A DNA stretch of 64,000 nucleotides, from positions 1 through 64,000 of the forward strand of contig CBFCZV010000007.1 of the NCBI GenBank assembly GCA_965602855.1. Reading direction: 5' to 3'. The DNA is from LH-M37 sp965602855 (GTDB lineage: Bacteria; Pseudomonadota; Gammaproteobacteria; SZUA-229). The notes under the pieces were generated by a model. It was not told the origin of the DNA and did no database searches. It was given only the letters and a program-made list of their open reading frames with translations. Positions 41,013 through 49,478 of this stretch are shown in pieces (position 1 is the stretch's first letter; each line of letters starts with the position of its first letter). The position numbers and the translations under genes were made by a program.

Positions 41013-41104
41013 AACACACCTCCAATAGCTTCCATTATGCGACCGATGGGCTTTAAATGTACAGAGTTCGGCCTTATATTAGTAAGTCTAGAGGGAGGTG
41101 GATG

Positions 41105-42217
41105 ATGACTCACAAAGAAAACATTTTGATGACCGATGAAGGTGTGGTGTCGACTCAATACTGGCATCTGCTGGGTGATGGCCGGGTGCAGTGTGACTTG
41201 TGCCCACGTGAATGTAAGTTGCATGATGGGCAACGTGGTCTGTGCTTTGTGCGTGCCCGTGTAGATAACCAGATTGTGCTCACCACTTACGGACGATCAA
41301 GTGGTTATTGCATCGACCCTATCGAGAAAAAACCACTGAATCATTTTTTACCGGGAACGCCGGTGTTATCGTTTGGTACTGCCGGCTGCAATCTGGCCTG
41401 TAAATATTGTCAGAACTGGGACATTAGCAAGTCACGTGAACTGGATACGCTGATGGATAGTGCTGATCCTGAGACCATTGCGCGTGCGGCTGAAGAACTT
41501 AACTGCCGGAGTGTAGCTTTTACCTATAACGACCCGGTGATTTTTCATGAGTACGCGATTGATGTGGCCAAAGCCTGTAAAAAGCGAGATATCAAAACGG
41601 TAGCAGTGACCGCGGGTTATATCAGCCCAGAGCCGCGAATTGAGTTTTTTGAACACATGGATGCGGCTAACGTTGATCTAAAAGCCTTTACCGAAGATTT
41701 TTACTGGAAAGTAACGGGCTCACATCTTCAGCCCATACTCGAAACGCTGGAGTATATTCACCATGAAACCGATGTCTGGCTGGAATTAACTACTTTGCTA
41801 ATTCCCGGCTATAACGACAATGAAAAGGAAATCAATGAAATGACTCAATGGGTGGCTGAGAAGCTGGGGCCTGAAGTACCCATGCATTTCACGGCTTTTC
41901 ATCCTGATTATAAATTCATGGATGTGCCATCTACGCCAATAGCGACCTTGAAAAAGGCGCGTGAGATTGCACTGAAAAATGGCATTCGGTATGCCTATAC
42001 CGGTAATGTGCATGATGTGGATGGCGAGAGCACCTACTGCCATTCCTGTGGAACGCGATTGATTGAACGGGACTGGTACGTGCTGGGTGAGTGGAATCTT
42101 GATGATAAAGGTTGCTGTAAAAAGTGCGGGACTCAGTGTGCGGGTGTTTTTGAGTCTGGTCATGGTGACTGGGGCTCGAAACGACAGCCTGTGCGTCTGG
42201 TGGATTATGATAAGTAA
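41105..42217 (+). CDS. amrS: AmmeMemoRadiSam system radical SAM enzyme
   Basis: A 370-residue radical SAM protein. The SAM-binding cluster motif CNLACKYC (near residues 98-105) follows an N-terminal Cys-rich segment (CDLCPRECKLHDGQRG). A C-terminal zinc-ribbon-like region has CHSCG and CCKKCGTQC. This is the AmrS architecture, related to pyruvate formate-lyase activating enzymes. ATG 41105 has GGAGG at ideal spacing; the ATG one codon earlier is also possible. The upstream ORF extension is not conserved. It diverges from amrB-amrA. Confidence 0.93.
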   Translation: MTHKENILMTDEGVVSTQYWHLLGDGRVQCDLCPRECKLHDGQRGLCFVRARVDNQIVLTTYGRSSGYCIDPIEKKPLNHFLPGTPVLSFGTAGCNLACKYCQNWDISKSRELDTLMDSADPETIARAAEELNCRSVAFTYNDPVIFHEYAIDVAKACKKRDIKTVAVTAGYISPEPRIEFFEHMDAANVDLKAFTEDFYWKVTGSHLQPILETLEYIHHETDVWLELTTLLIPGYNDNEKEINEMTQWVAEKLGPEVPMHFTAFHPDYKFMDVPSTPIATLKKAREIALKNGIRYAYTGNVHDVDGESTYCHSCGTRLIERDWYVLGEWNLDDKGCCKKCGTQCAGVFESGHGDWGSKRQPVRLVDYDK

Positions 42218-42403
42218 CGCCTTGTTGTCTTGGGCGATAACTTACCTCAAAATTTGCTATTATTCGCCGCTTGTTCGGGGAATTCATCGTTATATCGTCA
42301 TTTGAAACTAAAAATGATTTAAACCCGTCTATATATACATTAGCAATATCCGATATGGATGTTTATAACACGATTTAAGTAAGGCAACCGGCTACACACG
42401 AAT

Positions 42404-44260
42404 ATGTACGAATCATTTTACGGCTTGAAAGAAAAGCCGTTCTCAATGCTACCCGATCCCGGGTTTCTCTATCTCAGCAAAAAGCACCAGAAGGCGCTGA
42501 CTCTGTTCGAGTACGGCTTGATGAATAACGCAGGGTTTTCTGTGATCAGTGGTGAGATTGGTTCGGGTAAAACAACCCTGTTGCGTAAATTACTCGAAAA
42601 TATGGATCGTACTATTACGGTCGGTATGATTACCAATACCCATCAGGGATTTGGCGAACTGCTGGACTGGGTGCTGTCAGCTTTCGACATTCATGAAAAA
42701 GGTTTGAGCCAGGTTGAAAAGCATCAGCGTTTTATGGATTTTCTGATCGAGCAATATGCTGCAAGAAAAACCACGCTGTTGATTGTTGATGAAGCGCAGA
42801 ACATGGCTGCCGACAAACTGGAAGAGCTGCGCATGCTCTCCAATGTGAATGCTGACAAGGATCAGGTTCTGCAAATTATTCTGGCGGGTCAGCCTGAGCT
42901 TAAAGATACCTTACGCCTTCCCGAGCTGATGCAATTCGTTCAGCGCATTTCTGTGGATTATCACCTAGGTTCGCTGGATGAGGAAGATACCTGTGCTTAT
43001 ATCGCGCATCGTATATCGGTGGCCGGTGCTGAAGAAGCCGTCTTTACCGAAGAGGCCAGTAAACTTATTTATAAATACAGCGGCGGTATACCACGTTTAA
43101 TTAACCTGCTGTGTGATACCGCGATGGTATACGGTTTTGCCGATCAGCAGGCAGTGATTGATGAAGATCTGGTCGCTGAAATGATTATTGAGCGGATGGA
43201 AAATAGTCTGGTCCCTCTGGCCTGTACCGAACCGCCAAAAAAAAAAGCTAGAAACACCGTAAGCGTTGAACCTGTAGCCGAACAGGTTGATGTAGCATCT
43301 CTCGCCCCCAATATGGCCAAAACCGATAGTGCTGAATTAAATACAGACGAGCACGATTTTGGTGAAAAGGTCATGCAGGCAACGGCTGTTGAAGAAAGTC
43401 CTGAAGTCGATCACGATAAAGAATCTGAAAAAGAAGACGTAAAGACTGAGGAAGATATTCAGCATACTGATGTTTCAGATTCGGAGCAGCAAGATGATTC
43501 TTCTGAGCAAGAGAAAATCGTACCGCTTCCAAATGCCTTATACAAACAAAACACGACTGACTATTTTAATTTACTGAATTCAATAATTCTGGGACTAGTT
43601 ATATTGTTTGTGGTGTCTTTATTCTTTTCATCAGATTCTGAAGATGACAAGACGGTTCCTGCGGTTGAAGAAAATAGTTATGAGAATGAAGCTGAGCCTC
43701 TAGATGGAACAATAGAGCCAGAGTCATTGCAGCAAATTACCAATCAGCCCGTTGTGCAAACAATCCCGGACGAGATAAAAACACAACTGGATGATGCGAA
43801 AAAAGACCGAGAAGAAATGGCGCGTCGTCAACAGGAAGATCAGGCCAGAATGAAGGTTCTGGAAGATCAGGCAGCAAAATTGCAGGTTGAGCGTGATAAG
43901 GCTTTGGCCAAAGCCGAAGCTGAAAAGAAAAAACGAGCTGCTGAAACAGAGGTGGCAAGAATTGCGCTTGAGCGTGAACAACAAGCACAAAAAGCCGCAG
44001 AGAAAGCAAAAGCAGAGGCGCAGGCCGAAGCGGAAAAAGCAAAACTACTGAAAGAGTTAAGAGCTAAAGAAAAGCAGGAAAGCGAAGCGGCATTGCAGGC
44101 GCAGCAGGAAAAATTGGATGCGGTGGTTGAGGCTGTTGAGAAGCCGGCACCTGAAGCTGAAGTGATAAAGGATGTAGAAACTGAAAAAGAAGAATCAGGG
44201 GCTTCAGATGATGATCGTTGCCGGGGTCCAGCAGCACGCTTCCTATCTATTTGTCGCTAG
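42404..44260 (+). CDS. ExeA/GspA-like AAA ATPase with membrane segment and coiled coil
   Basis: A 618-residue protein. Residues 1-275 are an ExeA-type ATPase: MYESFYGLKEKPFSMLPDP, Walker A GEIGSGKTT (about 50-58), Walker B LLIVDEAQN and SGGIPRLINLLCD. An acidic linker leads to one transmembrane helix (about 393-412, SIILGLVILFVVSLFF). The rest is a long charged coiled coil (about 445-600). The last residues are CRGPAARFLSIC, a Cys-containing tail. The layout fits GspA-like proteins that remodel the cell wall for a secretion system or pilus, but no such genes are nearby. Confidence 0.8.
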   Translation: MYESFYGLKEKPFSMLPDPGFLYLSKKHQKALTLFEYGLMNNAGFSVISGEIGSGKTTLLRKLLENMDRTITVGMITNTHQGFGELLDWVLSAFDIHEKGLSQVEKHQRFMDFLIEQYAARKTTLLIVDEAQNMAADKLEELRMLSNVNADKDQVLQIILAGQPELKDTLRLPELMQFVQRISVDYHLGSLDEEDTCAYIAHRISVAGAEEAVFTEEASKLIYKYSGGIPRLINLLCDTAMVYGFADQQAVIDEDLVAEMIIERMENSLVPLACTEPPKKKARNTVSVEPVAEQVDVASLAPNMAKTDSAELNTDEHDFGEKVMQATAVEESPEVDHDKESEKEDVKTEEDIQHTDVSDSEQQDDSSEQEKIVPLPNALYKQNTTDYFNLLNSIILGLVILFVVSLFFSSDSEDDKTVPAVEENSYENEAEPLDGTIEPESLQQITNQPVVQTIPDEIKTQLDDAKKDREEMARRQQEDQARMKVLEDQAAKLQVERDKALAKAEAEKKKRAAETEVARIALEREQQAQKAAEKAKAEAQAEAEKAKLLKELRAKEKQESEAALQAQQEKLDAVVEAVEKPAPEAEVIKDVETEKEESGASDDDRCRGPAARFLSICR

Positions 44261-44272
44261 CAATAAAGCGAG

Positions 44273-44518
44273 TTATTTTTTATCTCTGCAGCGCGCAAAG
44301 GTATCGCCATTATCTATCGCTGAGTTTTGTACGGTGGCTTCATCGGGGAATAATTCCTTGAGATCGGCCATGCCGAGGGTTTCGCCTTTTTCTTCATAGC
44401 GTTGCCAGATCATGTCCCAACGTTCATCGTTAAAATAAAAACCTGTAGGCAATAGGCAGACGGTATTTTGATTGAGATCGGTGATGACTTTGGGTTCAGT
44501 GAGTTTTCCTGCCGACAT
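44273..44518 (-). CDS. Small conserved hypothetical protein
   Basis: An 81-residue soluble protein with the motif NTVCLLPTGFYFNDERWDMIWQRYEEKG, aromatic and charged. ATG 44518 has AAAGGT eight bases upstream and is preferred to the ATG 21 codons further. I do not recognise the family. It is convergent with the ExeA-like gene and divergent from the next one. Confidence 0.6.
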   Translation of the reverse strand: MSAGKLTEPKVITDLNQNTVCLLPTGFYFNDERWDMIWQRYEEKGETLGMADLKELFPDEATVQNSAIDNGDTFARCRDKK

Positions 44519-44709
44519 GTTGTATACCTTTGGAATTAACGGTTGATGAAAAAGATCTTCAGTGTACCTTGCGGCGAGCACTGGTAGAATAGCGAACTGT
44601 TTACTGATTTTATTGAATCAAATTTTATTTAACCTGCCATTTTCTACTTGTATTTGTTTAGCGATATCAAGTAAAAAGTGGTTCTTGATTATATGACAGG
44701 CGGTGAGCC

Positions 44710-45408
44710 ATGACTAGCAACAACACAATTAACGAAATACTTCAAAGCACCGATTCAGATGAATCCATCGAGTATTTGCAGTCTTATCTTGAGAGCAAGC
44801 AGAAGGCTCTGGACGAGCTGGCTACTGATGCCAGCGAAATTGATAAGGCTCATTTAAAACTGGATATTGCCGAAGCTCTGGTTGGTGTAGGCCGCTCGGC
44901 AGAATGCTGGGAAATGGCACGTGAGGCTTTTGATGTCTTTCTTGAGAATGAACAATGGGAAGCTGCGGTTCAATGCTGTGATGCGCTCTATCAAAGTGGT
45001 CAGCCCGCATCTCTGGTAGCGTTGGGTCAGGGCGTCTGGTTAGCGGTGACTTATCCGATGGATCCTCAGCTATCCATCAATATGCTGGGCTATGTGGTTG
45101 ATGAAACGCCAGCCAAGGCAGATGGTGCTGCAGTTGCTGCGATCACGGCGCACTACATTGCGGATATGCGAACAGAAGGTGAAGCCCACAAGAGCATGAC
45201 TTTTATGACTAACCAGTTACTGGCCGATGTAGCACGTGAGCATTCTGATATTAAAGATCAAGATGAGATGAATGCCTGGATGGAGAAATTGCAATTACTT
45301 GAGCCAGAAATTTTTCTACCACGTCTGTCGATGGTGCTGGGTGCGATTGTGCCGCAGGATCAATGGTGGTTTGATCGTGATGCTTTACGCGAGAAAATTG
45401 AGGGTTAA
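44710..45408 (+). CDS. Conserved hypothetical TPR-like helical protein
   Basis: A 232-residue, almost entirely helical protein, acidic. The spacing of helices in LKLDIAEALVGVGRSAECWEMAREAFDVFLENEQWEAAVQCCDALYQ suggests TPR-like repeats at about residues 45-100. The C-terminal part (LLEPEIFLPRLSMVLGAIVPQDQWWFDRDALREKI) is probably a conserved module. I do not recognise a named family. A 128-bp divergent gap precedes it. No signal peptide, so cytoplasmic. Confidence 0.6.
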   Translation: MTSNNTINEILQSTDSDESIEYLQSYLESKQKALDELATDASEIDKAHLKLDIAEALVGVGRSAECWEMAREAFDVFLENEQWEAAVQCCDALYQSGQPASLVALGQGVWLAVTYPMDPQLSINMLGYVVDETPAKADGAAVAAITAHYIADMRTEGEAHKSMTFMTNQLLADVAREHSDIKDQDEMNAWMEKLQLLEPEIFLPRLSMVLGAIVPQDQWWFDRDALREKIEG

Positions 45409-45430
45409 ATCTTCTTAACGAAAAGAGGGT

Positions 45431-46114
45431 TTATTTGAGAGAAAGCTCGCTGATATCAGGAATCGGCGCTTTCTCTTTTTCTTTGGGGTTTTCAACAATA
45501 TCTGAGCCTACCTCGGCCATGGAGATATCGCTGATGTCATCAATTTTCTGGGGTATGACTTCTGGTGGGTTTTCGAGAACGTTAGCACCAACCTCTGCCA
45601 TATCAATATTACTGATATCACCAATTTCCTGAGGTGTTACCTCTGGTGGATTTTCGAGAACATCAGCACCGACCTCGGCCATATCAATATCACTGATATC
45701 ACCGATTTCCTGAGCTGGCACTTCAACCGGATTTTCAACCACATCAGCGCCAACTTCGGCCATCGAAATGTCACCAGTGTCCACGCCGGAAGCCTGTTGA
45801 GCTATTTTGGCTCCTAGCGTTGCTGGGGTGGATGTAGAGGCTGGAGCTGAAGCCGAGCTTGCAGCAGGAGCTGCGTCAGCACTAGCTTCCTCAATCTTGA
45901 TCACCAGTCCTGCTTTTTCTAATGCAACACGATATTTTTCGGCTACCAGTTCATCAACATTGGATTTGATGACCTTGCGACCGCCGGCAAAAAAAGGAGC
46001 AAGTTTGGCCGGTTCTGTTTTGAACAGTTTGGCCATGTTTTGCATGGCCACGCCCTTCTCCTTGCCGGGTTGGAGAATGCCGAAGAAGACAATATTGAAA
46101 AGTGGTTCACTCAT
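45431..46114 (-). CDS. Hypothetical protein with four 27-residue tandem repeats
   Basis: A 227-residue protein. Residues 1-75 form a small domain (FNIVFFGILQPGKEKGVAMQ, then LFKTEPAKLAPFFAGG and VIKSNVDELVAEKYRVALEKAG), a module that I have seen at the start of other gammaproteobacterial proteins. An alanine-serine-rich linker follows. Residues about 112-215 hold four tandem copies of a 27-residue unit around MAEVGADVLENPPEV, acidic and unlikely to be globular. Function is unknown; the repeats may be binding motifs for a partner. It is convergent with the TPR-like gene. Confidence 0.7.
   Translation of the reverse strand: MSEPLFNIVFFGILQPGKEKGVAMQNMAKLFKTEPAKLAPFFAGGRKVIKSNVDELVAEKYRVALEKAGLVIKIEEASADAAPAASSASAPASTSTPATLGAKIAQQASGVDTGDISMAEVGADVVENPVEVPAQEIGDISDIDMAEVGADVLENPPEVTPQEIGDISNIDMAEVGANVLENPPEVIPQKIDDISDISMAEVGSDIVENPKEKEKAPIPDISELSLK
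45459..45785 (-). repeat. Tandem 81-bp repeats inside a coding sequence
   Basis: Four copies of an 81-bp unit, in frame, keyed on the conserved GCCAT at 45516-45520, 45597-45601, 45678-45682 and 45759-45763. The spacing is exactly 81 bases each time. The protein motif is MAEVG(A/S)D(V/I)(L/V)ENP. Copies differ at both silent and changed positions, so the array is not a recent perfect duplication. Confidence 0.9.
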
Positions 46115-46201
46115 GCCTGATTCCTGTTTACTTGGACTGTTGGATACCTGTTTCTTCCAATAGTTTAGCCGAAGTCAGCAATTTCAGCAGGAGGTAAGGG
46201 C

Positions 46202-46477
46202 TTATTTTTTCTTAGGCTTGGTAAATGAAACCACGTGTGATGTTTTGGGTTCATCAATATAGCGGGGGCGAGCCGCATTGGTTTGACCTTGTTCTTCAGC
46301 CAGCTCCCTCTCGCGGGCAGCAATCAGCACGAAGCAATGTTTGATATCTTCAATGGTCTGTTTGCTCAATGGGTGTGGCATACCCGGTGGCGGTGTTGTT
46401 TCACGCGCCACGCTGGAAAGCGTCTTGCGCAGAGTAATGAGGATTTTCTGATCTATGGTGAGGTCGTCGCTGTTCAT
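46202..46477 (-). CDS. Small conserved hypothetical protein
   Basis: A 91-residue protein that begins MNSDDLTIDQKILITLRKTLSSVAR. The motif TTPPPGMPHPLSKQTIEDIKHCFVLIAARERELAE is conserved in a family I associate with gammaproteobacterial genomes, without a firm function. Basic tail FTKPKKK. The ORF extends 16 codons upstream, but ATG 46477 begins the recognisable sequence. It lies between two other small hypothetical genes. Confidence 0.65.
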   Translation of the reverse strand: MNSDDLTIDQKILITLRKTLSSVARETTPPPGMPHPLSKQTIEDIKHCFVLIAARERELAEEQGQTNAARPRYIDEPKTSHVVSFTKPKKK

Positions 46478-46620
46478 AATTAGGTATTCGGACTTTGTGG
46501 TCTTAGAGGTATAATAGTCTACCAAAATAGTAGGTTATTATGTAGATAGCCCGAGTGTGGTCATAATTGCTCGGTGTTATGCTTAAATACCGGAAATATA
46601 AAGATTAAAGGGTTAGCAAT

Positions 46621-46863
46621 ATGCCATATTACATTTACAAAATGAGCGCTCAGCCAGGTATGAGTCTGGTCAAGAATCTTGAGTTGCTGGGTGAGTCCGA
46701 GTCATTCAAAGAAGCAAAGAATCAGGCCAGAGAGCAGCGCGAGAAGCAGAATGGTACTGAAGGTGTGACGGTTAAGGTGATGTTTGCCGAAAATCAGCTC
46801 TTAGCCGAAGAGCAGTTGCTTGAGCATCGAGACAAGCCAGTAATGATGGAACACGAGAAATAG
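46621..46863 (+). CDS. Small conserved hypothetical protein
   Basis: An 80-residue protein beginning MPYYIYKMSAQPGMSLVKNLELLG, followed by helical FKEAKNQAREQREKQ and a strand VTVKVMFAEN. The start matches a recurring small protein in proteobacteria whose role is not known. It is the first gene of a three-gene plus-strand operon with gaps of about 10 bp, and likely acts with its two neighbours. Confidence 0.65.
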   Translation: MPYYIYKMSAQPGMSLVKNLELLGESESFKEAKNQAREQREKQNGTEGVTVKVMFAENQLLAEEQLLEHRDKPVMMEHEK

Positions 46864-46873
46864 TCGTGATCCA

Positions 46874-47344
46874 ATGGAAGAAAGTGAGTACAAGGCAACC
46901 TACCGGGAAATAGCAAAAAATCACTGTGCTTTTGAAAAAGCGCTGACCAATAATCAATGCAAATGTCGTTTTTCAGAGCACTTCTGGCTGGCTGATCGCG
47001 AAGGTTATGCCTGTAAATCGCAGGAAGTAGCGACTAACTGTCATGAAATCCTGGGTAAAATCAGAGAAATCTCCAGATTTGTGTTGAAAACGCAAGATGT
47101 TGATGTGCCGCTACCGCATAATATGGAAATCAGGGTGCAGGTAGGCGGTCTCAGGGGGCTGAGAGCGGTTCTGGGTTCAGATGAAACAGGTTTATTGATT
47201 ACTGATATCCGTGGGCTAATCGAACAGGCCAAACAGCAATACGAAAATATGGATGCATTACCCTATAGTGAGATAGTACAATCCATCGCCAGTTTTCAGA
47301 CTCGGAAACACGGCAAAAGTAAGCGAAGCCGTGATACCGACTAA
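46874..47344 (+). CDS. Conserved hypothetical, cysteine-containing
   Basis: A 156-residue protein with five cysteines in the first 60 residues (NHCAFEKAL, CKCRF, YACKSQE, NCHEIL), a spacing that could bind metal. LRGLRAVLG and the helical LIEQAKQQYENM follow. The C-terminus is strongly basic (RKHGKSKRSRD). I do not recognise a named family. It is the second gene of the three-gene operon, 10 bp after the 80-residue gene. Confidence 0.65.
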   Translation: MEESEYKATYREIAKNHCAFEKALTNNQCKCRFSEHFWLADREGYACKSQEVATNCHEILGKIREISRFVLKTQDVDVPLPHNMEIRVQVGGLRGLRAVLGSDETGLLITDIRGLIEQAKQQYENMDALPYSEIVQSIASFQTRKHGKSKRSRDTD

Positions 47345-47355
47345 AGAGGTTAATA

Positions 47356-47688
47356 ATGTTTAAAACAAAAATTGTTCGCGCACGTTCCACCGAAGAGTAC
47401 GTCAGCATGATTGAATCGGTGCTGGATGATCTCTGGGACATCAGGCAGTCAATGGAATTTGATGGTGAAGGTATTGTTGATATGGGCAACTTTATCAACG
47501 AGCTGGAAGTCAGCCTGAAAGAAGTTTACCAGTCGATGAAAGACGGTACCTATGAATTTGCCACGGGTGATTTCCCGTTTATGGCTTCGCTGGATAATTA
47601 CCACGAATCAATGCTGCCATTCCGGTTCCTGTTAGTGCGTATTAATGAAACGCATATGAAAGGGCTGGAGCTTAGTGAGGACGCTTAA
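47356..47688 (+). CDS. Conserved hypothetical protein
   Basis: A 110-residue soluble, mostly helical and acidic protein: MFKTKIVRARSTEEYVSMIES, LDDLWDIRQSMEFDGEGI, and RFLLVRINETHMKGLELS. No signal or membrane segment. It is the third gene in the operon and its last four bases overlap the convergent MBL hydrolase gene. Conservation of the whole trio as a unit is expected but not shown here. Confidence 0.65.
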   Translation: MFKTKIVRARSTEEYVSMIESVLDDLWDIRQSMEFDGEGIVDMGNFINELEVSLKEVYQSMKDGTYEFATGDFPFMASLDNYHESMLPFRFLLVRINETHMKGLELSEDA

Positions 47689-48407
47689 TCCTTGATGGAA
47701 GCCAACGCTTCCTCCTTACTAACCGCTGAATAAGGTATGTCCCGAATCTTGTCGTGGACGTGCATGCGGTATTTCACAAAATCTTCTTTTTCATCAAAGT
47801 GTAAAAATGGATTGCCTTCTTTCTGGGCTTGTATGGTCGAGGTTGGATCAGTGGGCGCGTAATTGTGTCCAGGATGCACGATGGTATTGTTGGGTAAATC
47901 GCTGCGTAGACGTTTCAGGCTATCGAACATTTGTTCCGGATCACTGCCCATCATATCGCAACGGCCGCAACCAAAAACAAACAGGGTGTCGCCTGCAATT
48001 AGGTGATCGCCCATGTGGTAGCAGGCTGAACCCGGTGTGTGCCCCGGTGTGTGCAGTACTTTAATTTCACTATTGCCTACTTTGATAATGTCACCACCAT
48101 GATGCAATGCTGGTTTTTCTAGTTGTTTACCCCAGAATTTCGCTTCATCTTTGAGTAGATGAATCTGCGCATCATATTGACCCAGAACATGCTCGATACC
48201 ATTGACGTGGTCTCGATGGCTATGGGTGAGCAGAATATCAGTGATCTCAATGTTTTTGGCTTTGGCTATCTGGATTATTTCTTCAACATCCCACGCCGGA
48301 TCGACAATGGCTGCTTTATTGCTCTCCTCATCGTGTAGCAGGTAGACGAAGTTTTCCATGGGGCCGAGTTCAAGAGCATGGATGTGATGTTTGTTATTGT
48401 CTTTCAT
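47685..48407 (-). CDS. MBL-fold hydrolase (glyoxalase II-like)
   Basis: A 240-residue metallo-beta-lactamase fold protein. THSHRDHVNG gives the HxHxDH metal motif, LHTPGHTPGS the fourth-strand histidine, AGDTLFVFGCGRCD the bridging aspartate and HPGHNY the final histidine. It resembles hydroxyacylglutathione hydrolase (GloB) and ETHE1-type persulfide dioxygenases; the CGRCD segment is compatible with either. The true substrate is uncertain. Confidence 0.84.
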   Translation of the reverse strand: MKDNNKHHIHALELGPMENFVYLLHDEESNKAAIVDPAWDVEEIIQIAKAKNIEITDILLTHSHRDHVNGIEHVLGQYDAQIHLLKDEAKFWGKQLEKPALHHGGDIIKVGNSEIKVLHTPGHTPGSACYHMGDHLIAGDTLFVFGCGRCDMMGSDPEQMFDSLKRLRSDLPNNTIVHPGHNYAPTDPTSTIQAQKEGNPFLHFDEKEDFVKYRMHVHDKIRDIPYSAVSKEEALASIKD

Positions 48408-48537
48408 AAATAACCAGATAATAGTAGTGGAGCCATGTGCTGATAAGTCTCAGTATAAACCAGATTATGATTTTGATTGCTGAGCTAGTTGATTTAGAGC
48501 GTAAAAGGTTGAGAATACGCGTAGAGTAATTTTAAGT

Positions 48538-49029
48538 GTGCGAGTTATGAATTCAGAATCCCTGCAAAAAAAGAAATCACCTGCTAACAGTCGTCCATAT
48601 ATAGGGGTGGCCGTGCTGCTTTGGAAGGGAAATCACCTGTTGCTGGGAGAGCGGATTAATTCGAGTGGAGAGCATTGTTGGCAGTTCCCCGGCGGCCATC
48701 TTGAAGTGGGTGAGACGGTGCTGGAATGTGCGGCCAGAGAGGTGAGTGAGGAAACCGGGCTGGATATCAGTTTTGCCAAACATGCGGCCTTCACCGATGA
48801 GATGTTTTCGATGGCTGATCGTGAATATGTGACTTTATACGTCACCGCTGCCTGCTTGTCGGGTGAGCCGGAACTCATGGAACCGGATAAGTGTCGATGC
48901 TGGCAATGGTTTGCCTGTGACCAGTTACCAGAACCTCTGTTTTTGCCTGTGTCTATCCTCCTGAAGCAAGCGCCGGATTTGAGTGTATTTCGAGTTGACC
49001 CGGATATTCAATCAGGCGGGCAAAAATAA
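48538..49029 (+). CDS. NUDIX hydrolase
   Basis: A 163-residue protein. The full NUDIX box begins GGHLEVGETV and continues AAREVSEETGL (about residues 52-72). It resembles MutT/ADP-ribose or nucleotide-sugar pyrophosphatases, with PYIGVAVLLWKGNHLLLGERI before the box. Substrate cannot be told. Two starts are possible: GTG 48538 and ATG 48547, with an ambiguous ribosome-binding site. Its 3-prime end overlaps the end of the convergent next gene by about 77 bp. Confidence 0.85.
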   Translation: MRVMNSESLQKKKSPANSRPYIGVAVLLWKGNHLLLGERINSSGEHCWQFPGGHLEVGETVLECAAREVSEETGLDISFAKHAAFTDEMFSMADREYVTLYVTAACLSGEPELMEPDKCRCWQWFACDQLPEPLFLPVSILLKQAPDLSVFRVDPDIQSGGQK

Positions 49030-49360
49030 AATCGGCTAATGTCGTTTCGATGCAATCACTGGCCTGTAGAAAATCACGTGCAGTGGAAACCGGATTAAAG
49101 TTACATTCACATTCTGACGATGCAGTAGAAGGGAGCCTGTATTTTGTATGGCGTTTCTTGGGATTGATTAAACTATGGCTGAAGCCGGCATCAATATGCC
49201 AACTGATAGAATGTTCATTTTGACGTTTGTTGTAACTTAACTGGAAGCAAATAGGTCTTTGTTTTTCGAACCAGATGAACAGATCCATATCCGAATCGGT
49301 AAACCAGCGTTTTGGTTTGCGGTTATTGATGCGATGAGTTGAAGCAATTTCTTGTAACAT
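48953..49360 (-). CDS. Conserved hypothetical protein, convergent overlap with NUDIX gene
   Basis: A 135-residue protein beginning MLQEIASTHRINNRKPKRWF and containing the conserved-looking segment DMDLFIWFEKQRPICFQLSYNK near residue 24-45. GAGGG precedes the ATG at 49360 at about ten bases. The C-terminal 25 codons overlap the antisense end of the NUDIX gene. I do not know a function. It is divergent from sucA. Confidence 0.65.
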   Translation of the reverse strand: MLQEIASTHRINNRKPKRWFTDSDMDLFIWFEKQRPICFQLSYNKRQNEHSISWHIDAGFSHSLINPKKRHTKYRLPSTASSECECNFNPVSTARDFLQASDCIETTLADFIFARLIEYPGQLEIHSNPALASGG

Positions 49361-49478
49361 GATTTTTAACCCTCTAGAAAACATTTTTATGTGCTTGAGC
49401 ATTAATATATGCTTAGTTTGCTGCGTATTCTGTGATCGACTTCTACAATTAGGATAAAGACAAGAGACATTAGTAAAA

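Noticed and set aside
43724..44042. Two minus-strand open frames opposite the ExeA-like coiled coil.
   Set aside because: They mirror a biased Glu/Lys/Ala coding sequence and have no ribosome-binding sites or conserved motifs.
45459..45785. Regularly spaced repeats that could suggest a CRISPR array.
   Set aside because: They are in-frame 81-bp repeats inside an open reading frame with no distinct spacers and no cas genes.
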